The notes under the pieces: model-generated
The model's database searches: none
What the model was told of the DNA's origin: nothing
Seen by the model: the letters and a program-made list of their open reading frames with translations, nothing else
Position numbers and translations under genes: made by a program
In this document: positions 1 through 9,106 of the stretch, piece by piece
Position numbering within the stretch: the stretch's first letter is position 1
Layout: the number at the start of each line of letters is the position of its first letter
Assembly (NCBI GenBank): GCA_965228625.1
Contig: OZ245829.1
Span: 2,480,001-2,544,000, forward strand
DNA length: 64,000 nt
Direction: 5' to 3'
Source: UBA2767 sp965228625
GTDB lineage: Bacteria > Pseudomonadota > Alphaproteobacteria > Rhizobiales > Methyloligellaceae

Positions 1-1
1 G

Positions 2-1144
2 GACAAGATCAGAGGCCTGGCACCCGCACAAGTCGACCTGCTCGTCAGCGAGATCGAATCCGTCGCGGCCGGCAATATTTTCGGCCAGCCTGACGCTTCG
101 GTATTCGAAGCAGCGGAGCGCCTCAACGCGTGGCGCGAAATTGCGCAATGGGCGATGTTCGTCTGCGCGGTCGCGGTGGGCATGCTCGGCCTCGCGCTGA
201 CCAGACAACGGATTTCCGAGCGGTTCCGCGCGCGCCACGGCGTCGAGCGCGTGATGAACATCATCATGATCGCCTGCTCCCTGATCGCGATCCTGACCAC
301 ACTTGGCATCGTTATTTCCCTGTTGGTGGAAGCGTTGCGCTTTTTCGACCGTGTACCGGTCACCGAGTTTTTCTTTGGGCTGAACTGGGAACCGCAGATC
401 CCCATCCGTGAGGATCAGGTCACCGCAGGCGGGGCATTCGGCGCGATACCGGTCTTTACCGGGACGCTCCTGATCGCGGCCCTCGCGATGCTTGTGGCCG
501 CTCCTACCGGTCTGTTCTCGGCCATCTATCTGTCCGAGTATGCAAACCCGCGGGTGCGCGCGATCATCAAACCCATCCTCGAAGTCCTGGCCGGCATCCC
601 GACGGTGGTCTACGGTTTTTTCGCGGTTCTCACCGTGGCCCCGGCCATGCGCAGTTTCGGCGAAATGCTCGGCATGGACATCGCGCCCAACAGCGCGCTT
701 GCCGCCGGCGCCGTGATGGGCATCATGATCATCCCGTTCGTTTCCTCGTTCTCCGACGACGCCATCAACGCCGTGCCACACTCCATGCGGGAAGGCTCCT
801 ATGGGCTGGGCGCGACGAAGGGCGAGACCATCAAGAACGTTTTGCTGCCCGCGGCATTGCCGGGAATCATGGGCGGTATCCTTCTCGCAGTCAGCCGCGC
901 CATCGGCGAGACCATGATCGTCGTCATGGCGGCCGGCCTGATCGCAAGGCTGACGGCCAACCCGTTCGAGGCCGTGACCACCGTCACGGTCCAGATCGTC
1001 ACCTTGCTGATCGGCGACACCGAATTCGACAACCCGAAAACGCTCGCCGCTTTCGCGCTTGGACTGGTGCTGTTCGTCGTGACCCTTGGGCTCAACGTAT
1101 TCGCACTCAGGATCGTCCAGAAGTATCGAGAAAAATATGAGTGA
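2..1144 (+). CDS. pstC: Phosphate ABC transporter permease PstC (5' end outside window)
   Basis: One of the two inner-membrane permeases of the high-affinity phosphate transporter PstSCAB. The frame is open from base 2, so the N-terminus lies upstream of the window. The visible part has several hydrophobic segments (for example around 240-340 and 470-540) and the permease EAA-type loop REGSYGLGATKGE near 790-830, which contacts the ATPase PstB. The stop overlaps the start of pstA by 8 bp, indicating translational coupling within pstCAB-phoU-phoB. Identity follows from the permease fold and the fully recognisable pst neighbours. It could only be confused with PstA, which is the next gene. Confidence 0.95.
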   Translation, partial: DKIRGLAPAQVDLLVSEIESVAAGNIFGQPDASVFEAAERLNAWREIAQWAMFVCAVAVGMLGLALTRQRISERFRARHGVERVMNIIMIACSLIAILTTLGIVISLLVEALRFFDRVPVTEFFFGLNWEPQIPIREDQVTAGGAFGAIPVFTGTLLIAALAMLVAAPTGLFSAIYLSEYANPRVRAIIKPILEVLAGIPTVVYGFFAVLTVAPAMRSFGEMLGMDIAPNSALAAGAVMGIMIIPFVSSFSDDAINAVPHSMREGSYGLGATKGETIKNVLLPAALPGIMGGILLAVSRAIGETMIVVMAAGLIARLTANPFEAVTTVTVQIVTLLIGDTEFDNPKTLAAFALGLVLFVVTLGLNVFALRIVQKYREKYE

Positions 1145-2780
1145 CATCGCACCGACAAACAACGCCCCGAGCTACTGGGGGTCTGACAAGCACAAGCGTA
1201 CGCTTGCGCGCCGTCACGCGGCAGACAAACGCTTGCAGTTTTACGGGATGGCCGCAATCGGCACGGCGATCCTTCTGCTCGGCATCCTGGTCACCTCGCT
1301 CGTCAGCACCGGTTACGTCGCCTTTGTCCAGAGCAAGGTCCAGCTTGAGATTCCGCTCGACAGCAGCAAAATCAACGCAAATGATCCTGGCGCCGCGAAC
1401 TACAGGGTTATCGTGCGCAACGCGTTCCGTACCCTGTTTCCCGATGTCCAGGGCGCACGCAACATCCGGAATGTCGACAGGATCCTGAGCTCCGAAGCGC
1501 GGTTCATCGTGCGCGACTACGTGGTTGCCAACCCCGACATGATCGGAAGGACGGTAACCCTGGACCTGCCGCTCTCCGACCCGTTCGACCAACTCAACAA
1601 GGGCGTCATACCGTCCGTGGTCGAAGCCCTGACCCGTCGCGAGATCGACCTGTTCAGAACCCTTGTGAACCGGAATGTGGTGAGCGTCGAAGACGGGCGC
1701 ACGGTGGTTCAGATCGACGCGTTCGTCGATCCGGAGAAAGTTCTGCCGGACAACCTCGCCTTTGGTGACTATTCATCAATCGTGAAGGAAGGAATGCGGA
1801 CCTACTTCCTGCAACGCGGCGCCGATACATCGGACTCCCTGCTGGCGCCGGACGCCGGGGATGCGCTCAAGGCCTATGTGGAAGCGAACCCGGATTCGAT
1901 CGGAAAAACGGTTCAGGTCAAGGTGCCGCTGGCTTCCGATTACGATGCGATCTTCAAGGGTGAAGTGCCCATGAAGACCAATCCACGATTTGCCTCGGAA
2001 GAGCAGATCAAGGCCTTCAACTCCCTCGAGATTCGCGGCTTGATCAGCACCCCCTTCAACACGGAGCTGTTCGTGAATTCGGACAGCCGCTTCCCCGAAC
2101 AGGCCGGTCTTGCCGGTGCAATTGTCGGCTCGTTCTACTTGTTGCTGGTCTGCTTCCTGATCTCGTTCCCGATGGGCATCGCGGCGGCCATCTATCTGGA
2201 GGAGTTCGCCCCGACCAACCGGTTTACCAACCTCATCGAGGTGAACATCAACAACCTGGCGGCCGTGCCGTCTGTGGTGTTCGGCCTGTTGGGACTTGCC
2301 GTGTTTCTCGGCTTCTTCAATTTGCCGCGCTCCGCGCCGCTGGTCGGCGGCATGGTCCTGTCGCTGATGACATTGCCGACAATCATCATCGCGACGCGCG
2401 CCGCGCTCAAGGCCGTTCCGCCGTCAATCCGCGAGGCGGCCCTCGGCGTCGGCGCCTCGAAGCACCAGGTGATCCTGCATCACGTGTTGCCGTTCGCAAT
2501 GCCGGGCATACTGACCGGAACGATCATCGGTCTTGCGCAGGCACTCGGTGAGACGGCGCCACTGCTGCTGATCGGCATGAACGCCTTCATCACCTCGGCG
2601 CCCGGTGGTGTCCTGGAGCCGGCGACGGCGCTGCCGACACAGATCTATAGCTGGGCCGACAGCCCCGAACGCGGTTTCGTTTCGCGTACTTCGGCGGCAA
2701 TTCTGGTGTTGCTCGGCTTCCTGGTGGCGATGAACGCACTCGCGATTTTCCTCCGCCAGCGGTTTGAACTGAAGTGGTAA
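1137..2780 (+). CDS. pstA: Phosphate ABC transporter permease PstA
   Basis: Second membrane permease of the Pst phosphate importer. I chose the ATG at 1137 (MSDIAPTNN, 547 residues), which overlaps the pstC stop; a TTG start 17 codons upstream is less likely. A first membrane segment near residues 36-60 is followed by a long soluble region to about residue 320 (the insertion known as DUF3333 in proteobacterial PstA), then the permease domain from about 323 with the EAA loop REAALGVGASKHQ near 432. E. coli PstA is near 300 residues, so the extra length is this periplasmic insertion, which is usual in alphaproteobacteria. Expression is probably PhoB-dependent, but the promoter is outside the window. 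Confidence 0.95.
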   Translation: MSDIAPTNNAPSYWGSDKHKRTLARRHAADKRLQFYGMAAIGTAILLLGILVTSLVSTGYVAFVQSKVQLEIPLDSSKINANDPGAANYRVIVRNAFRTLFPDVQGARNIRNVDRILSSEARFIVRDYVVANPDMIGRTVTLDLPLSDPFDQLNKGVIPSVVEALTRREIDLFRTLVNRNVVSVEDGRTVVQIDAFVDPEKVLPDNLAFGDYSSIVKEGMRTYFLQRGADTSDSLLAPDAGDALKAYVEANPDSIGKTVQVKVPLASDYDAIFKGEVPMKTNPRFASEEQIKAFNSLEIRGLISTPFNTELFVNSDSRFPEQAGLAGAIVGSFYLLLVCFLISFPMGIAAAIYLEEFAPTNRFTNLIEVNINNLAAVPSVVFGLLGLAVFLGFFNLPRSAPLVGGMVLSLMTLPTIIIATRAALKAVPPSIREAALGVGASKHQVILHHVLPFAMPGILTGTIIGLAQALGETAPLLLIGMNAFITSAPGGVLEPATALPTQIYSWADSPERGFVSRTSAAILVLLGFLVAMNALAIFLRQRFELKW

Positions 2781-2808
2781 TGACGTGTAAATGATGGAGG
2801 CTGCTTCC

Positions 2809-3693
2809 ATGGAAGCGAAAGCACAGCTTGAACCAGAAACCGCCGAGGCGAAACCACGCAGAGCGCGAAAGCCCGCGGCGAAGACGTCGACGAAAGCTGC
2901 GACCGAGATGAACGAGACCGCGCCCAAGGTCATAGACGAACACAAGATGATGGCGAACGGCGTCAACGTGTTCTACGGCGACAAGCAGGCGCTGTTCGAT
3001 GTCGACCTCGACATCCCGGACCAGTCCATTACCGCGTTGATCGGTCCCTCCGGTTGCGGCAAGTCCACGTTTCTTCGTGCGCTCAACCGGATGAACGATG
3101 TCATCGAAGGCTGTCGGGTGACGGGCATGATCAGCCTCGATGGCGAGGACATCTACGCGCCCGGCGTCGATCCCGTGCAACTGCGCGCACGCGTCGGCAT
3201 GGTCTTCCAGAAGCCGAATCCGTTCCCCAAGTCGATCTTCGACAACATTGCCTACGGACCGAAAATCCACGGCATGGCAACGTCGAAGTCCGATATGGAG
3301 GAGATCGTTGTTTCAAGTCTGAAGCGGGCCGGCCTTTACGAAGAGGTCAAGGATCGGCTCAACGAACCGGGCACCGGGCTTTCCGGCGGGCAGCAGCAAC
3401 GCCTGTGCATCGCCCGTGCGATCGCCGTCAGCCCCGAAGTGATCCTGATGGACGAGCCCTGCTCGGCACTCGATCCGATCGCGACCGCGCGCATCGAGGA
3501 ACTGATGGATGAGCTCAAGGAGAACTTCACGATCATCATCGTGACGCACTCCATGCAGCAGGCCGCGCGTGTGTCGCAACAGACCGCGTTCTTCCACCTC
3601 GGCAATCTTGTCGAGTACGGCGCCACCGAAGAGATCTTCACCGCCCCGAAGGACGAACGGACGGAGAGCTACATCACCGGTCGCATCGGCTAG
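2809..3693 (+). CDS. pstB: Phosphate ABC transporter ATP-binding protein PstB
   Basis: Cytoplasmic ATPase that drives phosphate import through PstC/PstA. It has Walker A GPSGCGKST, signature LSGGQQQR, Walker B VILMDEPCSALDP and the switch histidine in VTHSMQQA. I chose the ATG at 2809 because GGAGG at 2796-2800 lies 8 bp upstream, giving 294 residues; ATGs at 2791 and 2794 are alternatives. The first 45 or so residues are an Ala/Lys/Glu/Pro-rich extension before the conserved domain begins near MMANGVNVFYGDKQ, so the protein is longer than the usual 250-270 residues. It sits between pstA and phoU, 11 bp before phoU. Confidence 0.95.
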   Translation: MEAKAQLEPETAEAKPRRARKPAAKTSTKAATEMNETAPKVIDEHKMMANGVNVFYGDKQALFDVDLDIPDQSITALIGPSGCGKSTFLRALNRMNDVIEGCRVTGMISLDGEDIYAPGVDPVQLRARVGMVFQKPNPFPKSIFDNIAYGPKIHGMATSKSDMEEIVVSSLKRAGLYEEVKDRLNEPGTGLSGGQQQRLCIARAIAVSPEVILMDEPCSALDPIATARIEELMDELKENFTIIIVTHSMQQAARVSQQTAFFHLGNLVEYGATEEIFTAPKDERTESYITGRIG

Positions 3694-3704
3694 GAGACGA
3701 CCCA

Positions 3705-4427
3705 ATGGAACAGGAACACATCGTCAAATCGTTCGACGAGGATCTCAACAATATCGAGAACCTCATCATCGAGATGGGTGGCCTGGTCGAAAAGCAGATC
3801 AGCGACGCCGCGACGGCACTCACCCGTCGCGATGTCGAGTTGGCGGATGCCGTCATAGCCGCCGACAAGAGGATCGATTCGCTCGAAGCCGAGATCGACG
3901 TTGCCGTCGTGCGTATCCTCGCGAAACGGCAGCCCATGGCACAGGACCTGCGCGCCGTGGTCGTGGCGCCCAAGATCGGTTCCAACCTCGAGCGGATCGG
4001 CGACTATTCGAAAAACATTGCGAAACGCACCAGCGTGCTGGCCAAGACCCAGCGTATCGGCTCGGCAACTTCGACGATCGAGCGGATGTGCGAGATGGTC
4101 CAGCACATGGTGAAGGATGTATTGGACGCTTACGTGTCCCGAAACCAGGATCAGGCCAGCGATGTGCGGCTGCGCGACGAAGACGTCGACCAGATGCACA
4201 ACACCCTGTTCCGTGAATTGCTGACCTACATGATGGAAGACCCGCGCGCCATCACGCCGTGTATGCACCTCCTTTTCATCGCCAAGAACGTGGAAAGGAT
4301 GGGGGACCATACCACCAGCATAGCCGAGCAGGTCCATTACATGGTCAGCGGTGAAATCTTTGATGAGGAGCGCCCGAAGAGCGATGCCACCAGCACCACC
4401 TTCATTGAGCCCGACGCGGCAGAATAG
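3705..4427 (+). CDS. phoU: Phosphate signalling regulator PhoU
   Basis: PhoU is a cytoplasmic helical-bundle protein that links the Pst transporter to the PhoR/PhoB two-component system and keeps the pho regulon off in high phosphate. At 240 residues it has the family length, with two PhoU repeats, recognisable by the metal-site motifs ERIGDYSKNI near residue 96 and ERMGDHTTSI near 198. Its start follows a GGAG at 3692-3695. It lies between pstB and phoB, the standard order. Recognition is clear from sequence and context. Confidence 0.95.
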   Translation: MEQEHIVKSFDEDLNNIENLIIEMGGLVEKQISDAATALTRRDVELADAVIAADKRIDSLEAEIDVAVVRILAKRQPMAQDLRAVVVAPKIGSNLERIGDYSKNIAKRTSVLAKTQRIGSATSTIERMCEMVQHMVKDVLDAYVSRNQDQASDVRLRDEDVDQMHNTLFRELLTYMMEDPRAITPCMHLLFIAKNVERMGDHTTSIAEQVHYMVSGEIFDEERPKSDATSTTFIEPDAAE

Positions 4428-4452
4428 CGACGTCGAGGCCGGCGGACGGCTG

Positions 4453-5154
4453 ATGACCGGCGCGTCAGATCCCCTTGTTCTGATCGTGGAAGACGAGCCG
4501 GCTCAACTCGAAGTCCTGACATACAATCTCGGTTCTCAGGGCTTTCGCCACGCCCATGCGGGCGATGGCGAGGAAGCCTTGCTGATGATCGACGAACTGC
4601 AGCCGGATCTGATCATCCTCGACTGGATGCTTCCGAGCCTTTCCGGCATCGAGGTCTGCCGCAGGCTGAAGAACCGCAGCGATACGAAGCATATCCCGAT
4701 CATCATCCTCACCGCGCGCGGTGAGGAGACGGACCGCGTGCGCGGTCTGGAAACCGGCGCGGACGACTATGTGGTCAAGCCGTATTCGGTCAAGGAGTTG
4801 ATCGCACGCGTACGCGCCATGCTGCGCCGGACACGTCCGGCCGGCGTCGGCGAGACGCTCGAGTTCGGCGATATCCGGCTCGACCCGGAGCAGCACAAGG
4901 TGATGCGCGGCGGACGCACCATTCGCCTCGGTCCGACGGAATACCGGTTGCTGACCACCTTCATGGAGAAACCGGGCCGGGTCTGGAGCCGCGAGCAGCT
5001 CATCGACCGCGTCTGGGGCCACGACAGCTATGTCGACCTCAGGACAGTCGACGTCCATGTGGGACGGTTGCGCAAGGCGCTGAACCGGAACAATGCCGCA
5101 GATCCGATCCGTACGGTGCGCGGCGAAGGCTATTCGCTGGATCTCGAGTACTAG
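4453..5154 (+). CDS. phoB: Phosphate regulon response regulator PhoB
   Basis: DNA-binding response regulator activating the pho regulon under phosphate limitation. The receiver domain (about residues 8-120) has acidic residues in VEDEP, phosphoacceptor Asp57 in ILDWMLPS and Lys109 in VVKPYS. The OmpR/PhoB winged helix follows (about 135-230), ending in the RTVRGEGYSLD motif typical of PhoB. The ATG at 4453 gives 233 residues, the family length; an in-frame start at 4351 would add 34 residues and overlap phoU. The cognate kinase PhoR is not in the window. Confidence 0.95.
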   Translation: MTGASDPLVLIVEDEPAQLEVLTYNLGSQGFRHAHAGDGEEALLMIDELQPDLIILDWMLPSLSGIEVCRRLKNRSDTKHIPIIILTARGEETDRVRGLETGADDYVVKPYSVKELIARVRAMLRRTRPAGVGETLEFGDIRLDPEQHKVMRGGRTIRLGPTEYRLLTTFMEKPGRVWSREQLIDRVWGHDSYVDLRTVDVHVGRLRKALNRNNAADPIRTVRGEGYSLDLEY

Positions 5155-5186
5155 AGCCTCGAGTTTGTCGTCGATGAACCGCGCGG

Positions 5187-5837
5187 TCAGGCCGGCTGGG
5201 CGTTTTTCTGCGACCGCTTGATACCGTAATACGACCACAGCATGCGCGCCGCGACGCTGCGCCAGGGCCGCCAGCGCTCGGCAAGGGCCGTCATTTCCGC
5301 TTCGTCCGGAATGTCCGCCAGACCGCACGACTCCTGCGCCGCGTAACGCAGCGCGAGGTCGCCCGGCGCCCAACCGTCGGCGCGGCCGAGACAAAACATG
5401 ATGTAGATGTCCGCCGTCCAGGGTCCGACGCCCTTGAGTGCCGTCAGCATCTCCTTGATGTGTGCGTCGTCGGCCCGTTCCAGCGCGTTCAGTTCGAGCT
5501 CACCCGACGCGACCGCCTCGGCGATGCCGGTCAACGTTCGAACCTTGCTTGCCGAAAGCCCGCAGCGGCGCAGGGTCGGGTTGCGCTTGCGCAGGAACGT
5601 CTCCGCATCGAGAGGCTTCACGGCCCGTTCCAGACGGCCCCAGATGGCGGATGCGCTCGCCACCGAAAGCTGCTGGCCGACGATGATCCGGGCAAGGCCG
5701 GGAAACCCGTTTTCCCGCCGCCGCAGCGGCGGCTCCCCGGTGACCGCGTACACATCCGCCATGTGCCGGCAGGCCTCCGCGAGCGCGGCGGTCGCCTCGG
5801 CGATATCGGCCTCGGTTTCTATGACACGGTGGCTCAT
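5187..5837 (-). CDS. DNA-3-methyladenine glycosylase II (AlkA-type, HhH-GPD)
   Basis: Base-excision repair glycosylase that removes alkylated bases. The start at 5837 (MSHRVIETEAD) gives 216 residues, typical of short bacterial AlkA-like proteins without the E. coli N-terminal domain. The helix-hairpin-helix is LKGVGPWTADIYIM and the catalytic aspartate follows in APGDLALRYA. ARIIVGQQLSVASA is the conserved early helix. It converges with phoB and is divergent from gluQ, 72 bp away. A much longer open frame runs upstream of this start, but that extra part is antisense to gluQ and is not coding. Confidence 0.88.
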   Translation of the reverse strand: MSHRVIETEADIAEATAALAEACRHMADVYAVTGEPPLRRRENGFPGLARIIVGQQLSVASASAIWGRLERAVKPLDAETFLRKRNPTLRRCGLSASKVRTLTGIAEAVASGELELNALERADDAHIKEMLTALKGVGPWTADIYIMFCLGRADGWAPGDLALRYAAQESCGLADIPDEAEMTALAERWRPWRSVAARMLWSYYGIKRSQKNAQPA

Positions 5838-5909
5838 GTTCTTGCCGTGAAAAAGGCCTGGTTCAGCCGGATGGTGACCTCCGGCACGCGCGCGCACTAT
5901 AACGCGAAG

Positions 5910-6806
5910 ATGAGCGATCGCATCTTCCGATTTGCGCCGAGCCCGAACGGCCACCTGCATCTCGGCCACGCGTATTCGGCGCTGGTCTCGTTCGACATGG
6001 CGCGCGAGGCGGGCGGACGCTTCCTGCTGCGGATCGAGGACATCGATGTCGCACGCTGTCGCCCCGATTACGAAGCGCAGATGCTGGACGACCTTGCCTG
6101 GCTCGGGCTCGAGTGGGAGACGCCCGTGCGGCGCCAGTCGGAGCATTTCGACACCTACCGGGCATCTCTCGAAAGGCTCGGTGAAATGGGGCTGCTGTAT
6201 CCGTGCTTTGCGTCGCGCAAGGAGATCGCCGCGCACACCCCGCCCGGCCGCACCGACCCCGACGGCGCGCCGCTCTATCCGGGACTGCACAAGGGCCTTT
6301 CCGATGAGGAGGTCGCGCGCCGCAAGCAGGCGGGCGAACCGTTCGCGCTGCGGCTCGACATGGAGAAGGCCCTGGCCGTGGCGGGCAACATGTCCGCGGA
6401 CATCCTGGGGTTTCAGGAGATGTCCCGCGCCATGGATCGATCCGAGATGATCGCGATCGAGCCGACCCGGTGGGGTGACGCTGTCATTGCCCGCAAGGAC
6501 GTGCCCACGAGTTATCACTTGTCGGTCGTTGTCGACGATGCCCTGCAGGGCGTCACCCATGTCACCCGCGGCCGCGATTTGTATGCCGCGACCGACATTC
6601 ATCGGCTGCTTCAGATCCTGCTCGGCCTGCCCGCGCCGCTCTACCACCATCATCCGCTTCTGAAAGCCAAGGATGGCCGCAAACTCTCCAAGAGCCACCG
6701 GGACAAGAGCCTGAAGAGCCTGCGCGACGAAGGCGCGACACCTCGGGACATCAGGAAGATCGTGTTTGGCGATGGATCGCACACGCCAATCGAGAGCCGG
6801 AATTGA
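5910..6806 (+). CDS. gluQ: Glutamyl-Q tRNA(Asp) synthetase
   Basis: Class I synthetase-like enzyme that attaches glutamate to the queuosine base at the wobble position of tRNA(Asp). The N-terminus FAPSPNGHLHLGHAYSAL carries the HIGH-type motif and KLSKS is the KMSKS-type motif. The 298 residues end soon after KLSKS, so the anticodon-binding domain of true GluRS is absent, which defines GluQRS. The zinc-binding cysteines seen in E. coli YadB are not obvious (only C in YPCFASRKE). The ATG at 5910 starts directly at the conserved motif region. An upstream in-frame extension is antisense to the glycosylase and was discarded. Confidence 0.92.
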   Translation: MSDRIFRFAPSPNGHLHLGHAYSALVSFDMAREAGGRFLLRIEDIDVARCRPDYEAQMLDDLAWLGLEWETPVRRQSEHFDTYRASLERLGEMGLLYPCFASRKEIAAHTPPGRTDPDGAPLYPGLHKGLSDEEVARRKQAGEPFALRLDMEKALAVAGNMSADILGFQEMSRAMDRSEMIAIEPTRWGDAVIARKDVPTSYHLSVVVDDALQGVTHVTRGRDLYAATDIHRLLQILLGLPAPLYHHHPLLKAKDGRKLSKSHRDKSLKSLRDEGATPRDIRKIVFGDGSHTPIESRN

Positions 6807-6835
6807 CTCGGATTTGGTCGAAAAAGCTCCAGACC

Positions 6836-6850
6836 TTAAGCAAACCTTAA
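6836..6850 (+). promoter_or_regulatory. CtrA-type binding site
   Basis: TTAA-GCAAACC-TTAA followed by C is an exact match to TTAA-N7-TTAA, the recognised site for the alphaproteobacterial cell-cycle regulator CtrA. It lies in the short gap between gluQ and the histidine kinase, 46 bp before the ATG at 6896. CtrA sites often overlap the -35 region. That CtrA binds here is inferred from the motif alone. Confidence 0.6.
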
Positions 6851-6895
6851 CGGCGCTGCCCGATGATGGCGCACGAGTTGAAAGTAGTCCGCGTG

Positions 6896-8179
6896 ATGTC
6901 CGACCAAAGCGCCCCACCGACAGCAAACCCGGCAGCGCCTGACGGGAACCGAATCGCCATGCTCGAGCGCGAACTCGCGCGCGAGCGGGATGCGCGCGCC
7001 ATAGCCGAGGCGGCAAGCAAATCCAAATCGGAGCTTCTCGCGACGGTCAGCCACGAGGTGCGCACGCCCCTGGGCGCCATCATATCGATGGCCGATCTGC
7101 TTCTGCGCACGTCGCTTGATACGCAACAGCATCAATATGCCGAAACCCTTCAGCAGTCGGGCCGTGCGCTTCTCGCCGTGCTCAACGAGGTGCTTGATTA
7201 TTCCAAGCTCGAAGCCGGCCGGTTCGACCTCGAGGTCGTGCCGTTCGATGTTCCCGATCTGATCGACGGCGTCGAGGCCGAGCTGATCGCGCGGGCACAG
7301 GAAAAGGGACTTTCCGCGCAAGTGGACCTTGCCGACGGCTTTCCGCAAAGGCTGTGCGGCGATCCCGTTCGCATTCGGCAGATCCTGAACAACCTGATCG
7401 ACAACGCGTTGAAATTTACCGACCACGGCTCGGTCCATATCAGAGCCGGCTATGGGCGGGACGGGGATCAGGTGGTGCTTCGCTTCGAGGTTTGCGATAC
7501 GGGCGTCGGCCTCACCCGCGAGCAGATCTCCCGGCTGTTTGAACCCTACGCGCAGGCCGACAGCTCGGTCGCCGTGAACTACGGTGGAACGGGACTGGGG
7601 CTGACGATCGCGCGCCGGCTTGCAAGGCTCATGGGCGGTGATCTGGGGTGCGAAAGCTCGCCCGAGACCGGAAGCATGTTCTGGTTCACGGTGCGCGTGC
7701 GAGACGCCAGTGTGTGCGGCGGCAGGCCGACCGGAACGCAAAGCGGACTATCGTCCGGTGCGCCGGCGCCGCTGGGGCCGCTCAAGGGTCACGTTCTCAT
7801 TGTCGAAGACAATGACGTCAACCAGATGCTGATCGCGGCCTATCTCGACCAGTTCGGCCTGACCTATGACACCGCCGTAAACGGCCAGGAAGCCGTGCGC
7901 ATGGTGCAGGAACGCCACTACGACGTGGTTCTGATGGACGTGATGATGCCGGTCATGGACGGGCTTGCCGCCACAAAGCACATCCGGGCCCTCGACGGGC
8001 CGCTGGCGAGCCTGCCGATCATCGCCCTCACCGCCAACGCGATGAAGGGTGACCGCGAGACCTATCTCGCATCCGGCATGGACGGGTACATCTCCAAGCC
8101 GTTGAGCGCGGCCGATCTGTTCACGGCGTTGTCGGAGTACATTCCCATCAACGCCCAGGCGAATGCGGCCGACGGATAG
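6896..8179 (+). CDS. Hybrid sensor histidine kinase with C-terminal receiver
   Basis: Predicted cytoplasmic kinase, 427 residues from ATG 6896. Order: short Pro/Ala-rich tail, a charged helix (about 21-45, possible coiled coil), HisKA with phosphoacceptor His53 in SHEVRTPLG, HATPase_c with NNLIDNALKFT, DTGVGL and GGTGLGL, then a receiver with Asp348 in LMDVMMPVMDG and Lys in YISKPL. There is no membrane segment or PAS domain, so the input is not visible. An in-frame ATG at 6863 is possible, but it lies only 12 bp after the CtrA-type site and has no ribosome-binding site. No partner gene is adjacent. It resembles cell-cycle hybrid kinases in layout, but I cannot name it. Confidence 0.88.
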   Translation: MSDQSAPPTANPAAPDGNRIAMLERELARERDARAIAEAASKSKSELLATVSHEVRTPLGAIISMADLLLRTSLDTQQHQYAETLQQSGRALLAVLNEVLDYSKLEAGRFDLEVVPFDVPDLIDGVEAELIARAQEKGLSAQVDLADGFPQRLCGDPVRIRQILNNLIDNALKFTDHGSVHIRAGYGRDGDQVVLRFEVCDTGVGLTREQISRLFEPYAQADSSVAVNYGGTGLGLTIARRLARLMGGDLGCESSPETGSMFWFTVRVRDASVCGGRPTGTQSGLSSGAPAPLGPLKGHVLIVEDNDVNQMLIAAYLDQFGLTYDTAVNGQEAVRMVQERHYDVVLMDVMMPVMDGLAATKHIRALDGPLASLPIIALTANAMKGDRETYLASGMDGYISKPLSAADLFTALSEYIPINAQANAADG

Positions 8180-8195
8180 CTGCCGCGACCACCGC

Positions 8196-9104
8196 TCACC
8201 TGCGCTCGGCGAGCCAGATCCCGCCCAGGACCAATGCGAGCGCGACCGCGTGATAGATCTCGAACGCCTCGCCGAGATAGACGACGCTGAGTATCGACGC
8301 GAACACCGGAACGAGGTTCACAAAGACGCCGGCGCGGCCGGGCCCGATGAGTTCAACGCCTCTGATATAGAAGATCTGCGCCATGAATGACGGCAGCAGC
8401 GCGATCAGTCCCACGAGCACCCAGCCCGTTGGTGTCGGCATCTGGAAATCGCCGAATGCGTATTCCGTTGCCGCGAGCGGGATGGAAGCGGTGAACGCCG
8501 ACGCCGCCATCACCGTGAAGAGCGCCAGCGCGCCGGCATCGGGACGGCGTGACAGTCCCGTCGTGTAGGCGGCGTAGAAGGCACACGCCAACAGCATCAG
8601 CAGGTCGCCCTGGTTGATCGCGAATGCGGCAAGCCGCGCGAGTTCGCCCTCGGAGACGACTGTCACCACTCCGATCAGAGTAACGAGCACACCGACGACC
8701 TGAAAGGCGGTGACGGGCGTCCCGAAAATCACCAGGACGCCGATCAGCACGAATACCGGGATCGAGCCCTGAAGAATGCCGATGTTCACCGCGGTCGTGA
8801 GGTGCGCGGCGGAATAGAACAGCGCGTTGAAGCCGGTAAAACCGAGGATACCCATCAGGCACAGAAACGGCAGCCGGCGACGCAGGACGGGCCAGTCCCG
8901 TTTCAGTTGCGGGCCCGCGACACAGAGCAGGAGCGCCAGGCTGAAGAGCCAGCGCAGCGAGACCAGCAGCATCGGCGAAACCTCGCCGACGGCGAGTTTG
9001 CCGAAAATCGCATTGCACCCCCACATCAGGGCGGTGAGCGTCAGCAGAATATATGCGAGGACATTCGTCCTCGTTTCGGTCAGAGGCTGGCCTCGGGGGG
9101 TCAA
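8196..9104 (-). CDS. EamA/DMT-family transporter
   Basis: Ten-helix drug/metabolite-family permease with two EamA repeats, 302 residues. The first helix is LAYILLTLTALMWGCNAIFG and the second repeat begins near QGDLLMLLACAFYAAYT. The start appears to be TTG at 9104, preceded by AAGGCGA and separated from the lhgO stop by only 2 bp; no ATG occurs before the first helix. That implies translational coupling. It is the last gene of the minus-strand unit FAH hydrolase, AEC transporter, lhgO, EamA. The substrate cannot be read from sequence, but an organic acid or amino acid related to the neighbours is plausible. Confidence 0.85.
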   Translation of the reverse strand: MTPRGQPLTETRTNVLAYILLTLTALMWGCNAIFGKLAVGEVSPMLLVSLRWLFSLALLLCVAGPQLKRDWPVLRRRLPFLCLMGILGFTGFNALFYSAAHLTTAVNIGILQGSIPVFVLIGVLVIFGTPVTAFQVVGVLVTLIGVVTVVSEGELARLAAFAINQGDLLMLLACAFYAAYTTGLSRRPDAGALALFTVMAASAFTASIPLAATEYAFGDFQMPTPTGWVLVGLIALLPSFMAQIFYIRGVELIGPGRAGVFVNLVPVFASILSVVYLGEAFEIYHAVALALVLGGIWLAERR

Positions 9105-9106
9105 GG

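Noticed and set aside
5838..7016. Upstream extension of the DNA glycosylase frame
   Set aside because: It would make a 609-residue protein whose first 390 residues are antisense to gluQ and lack any domain. The family starts near 5837.
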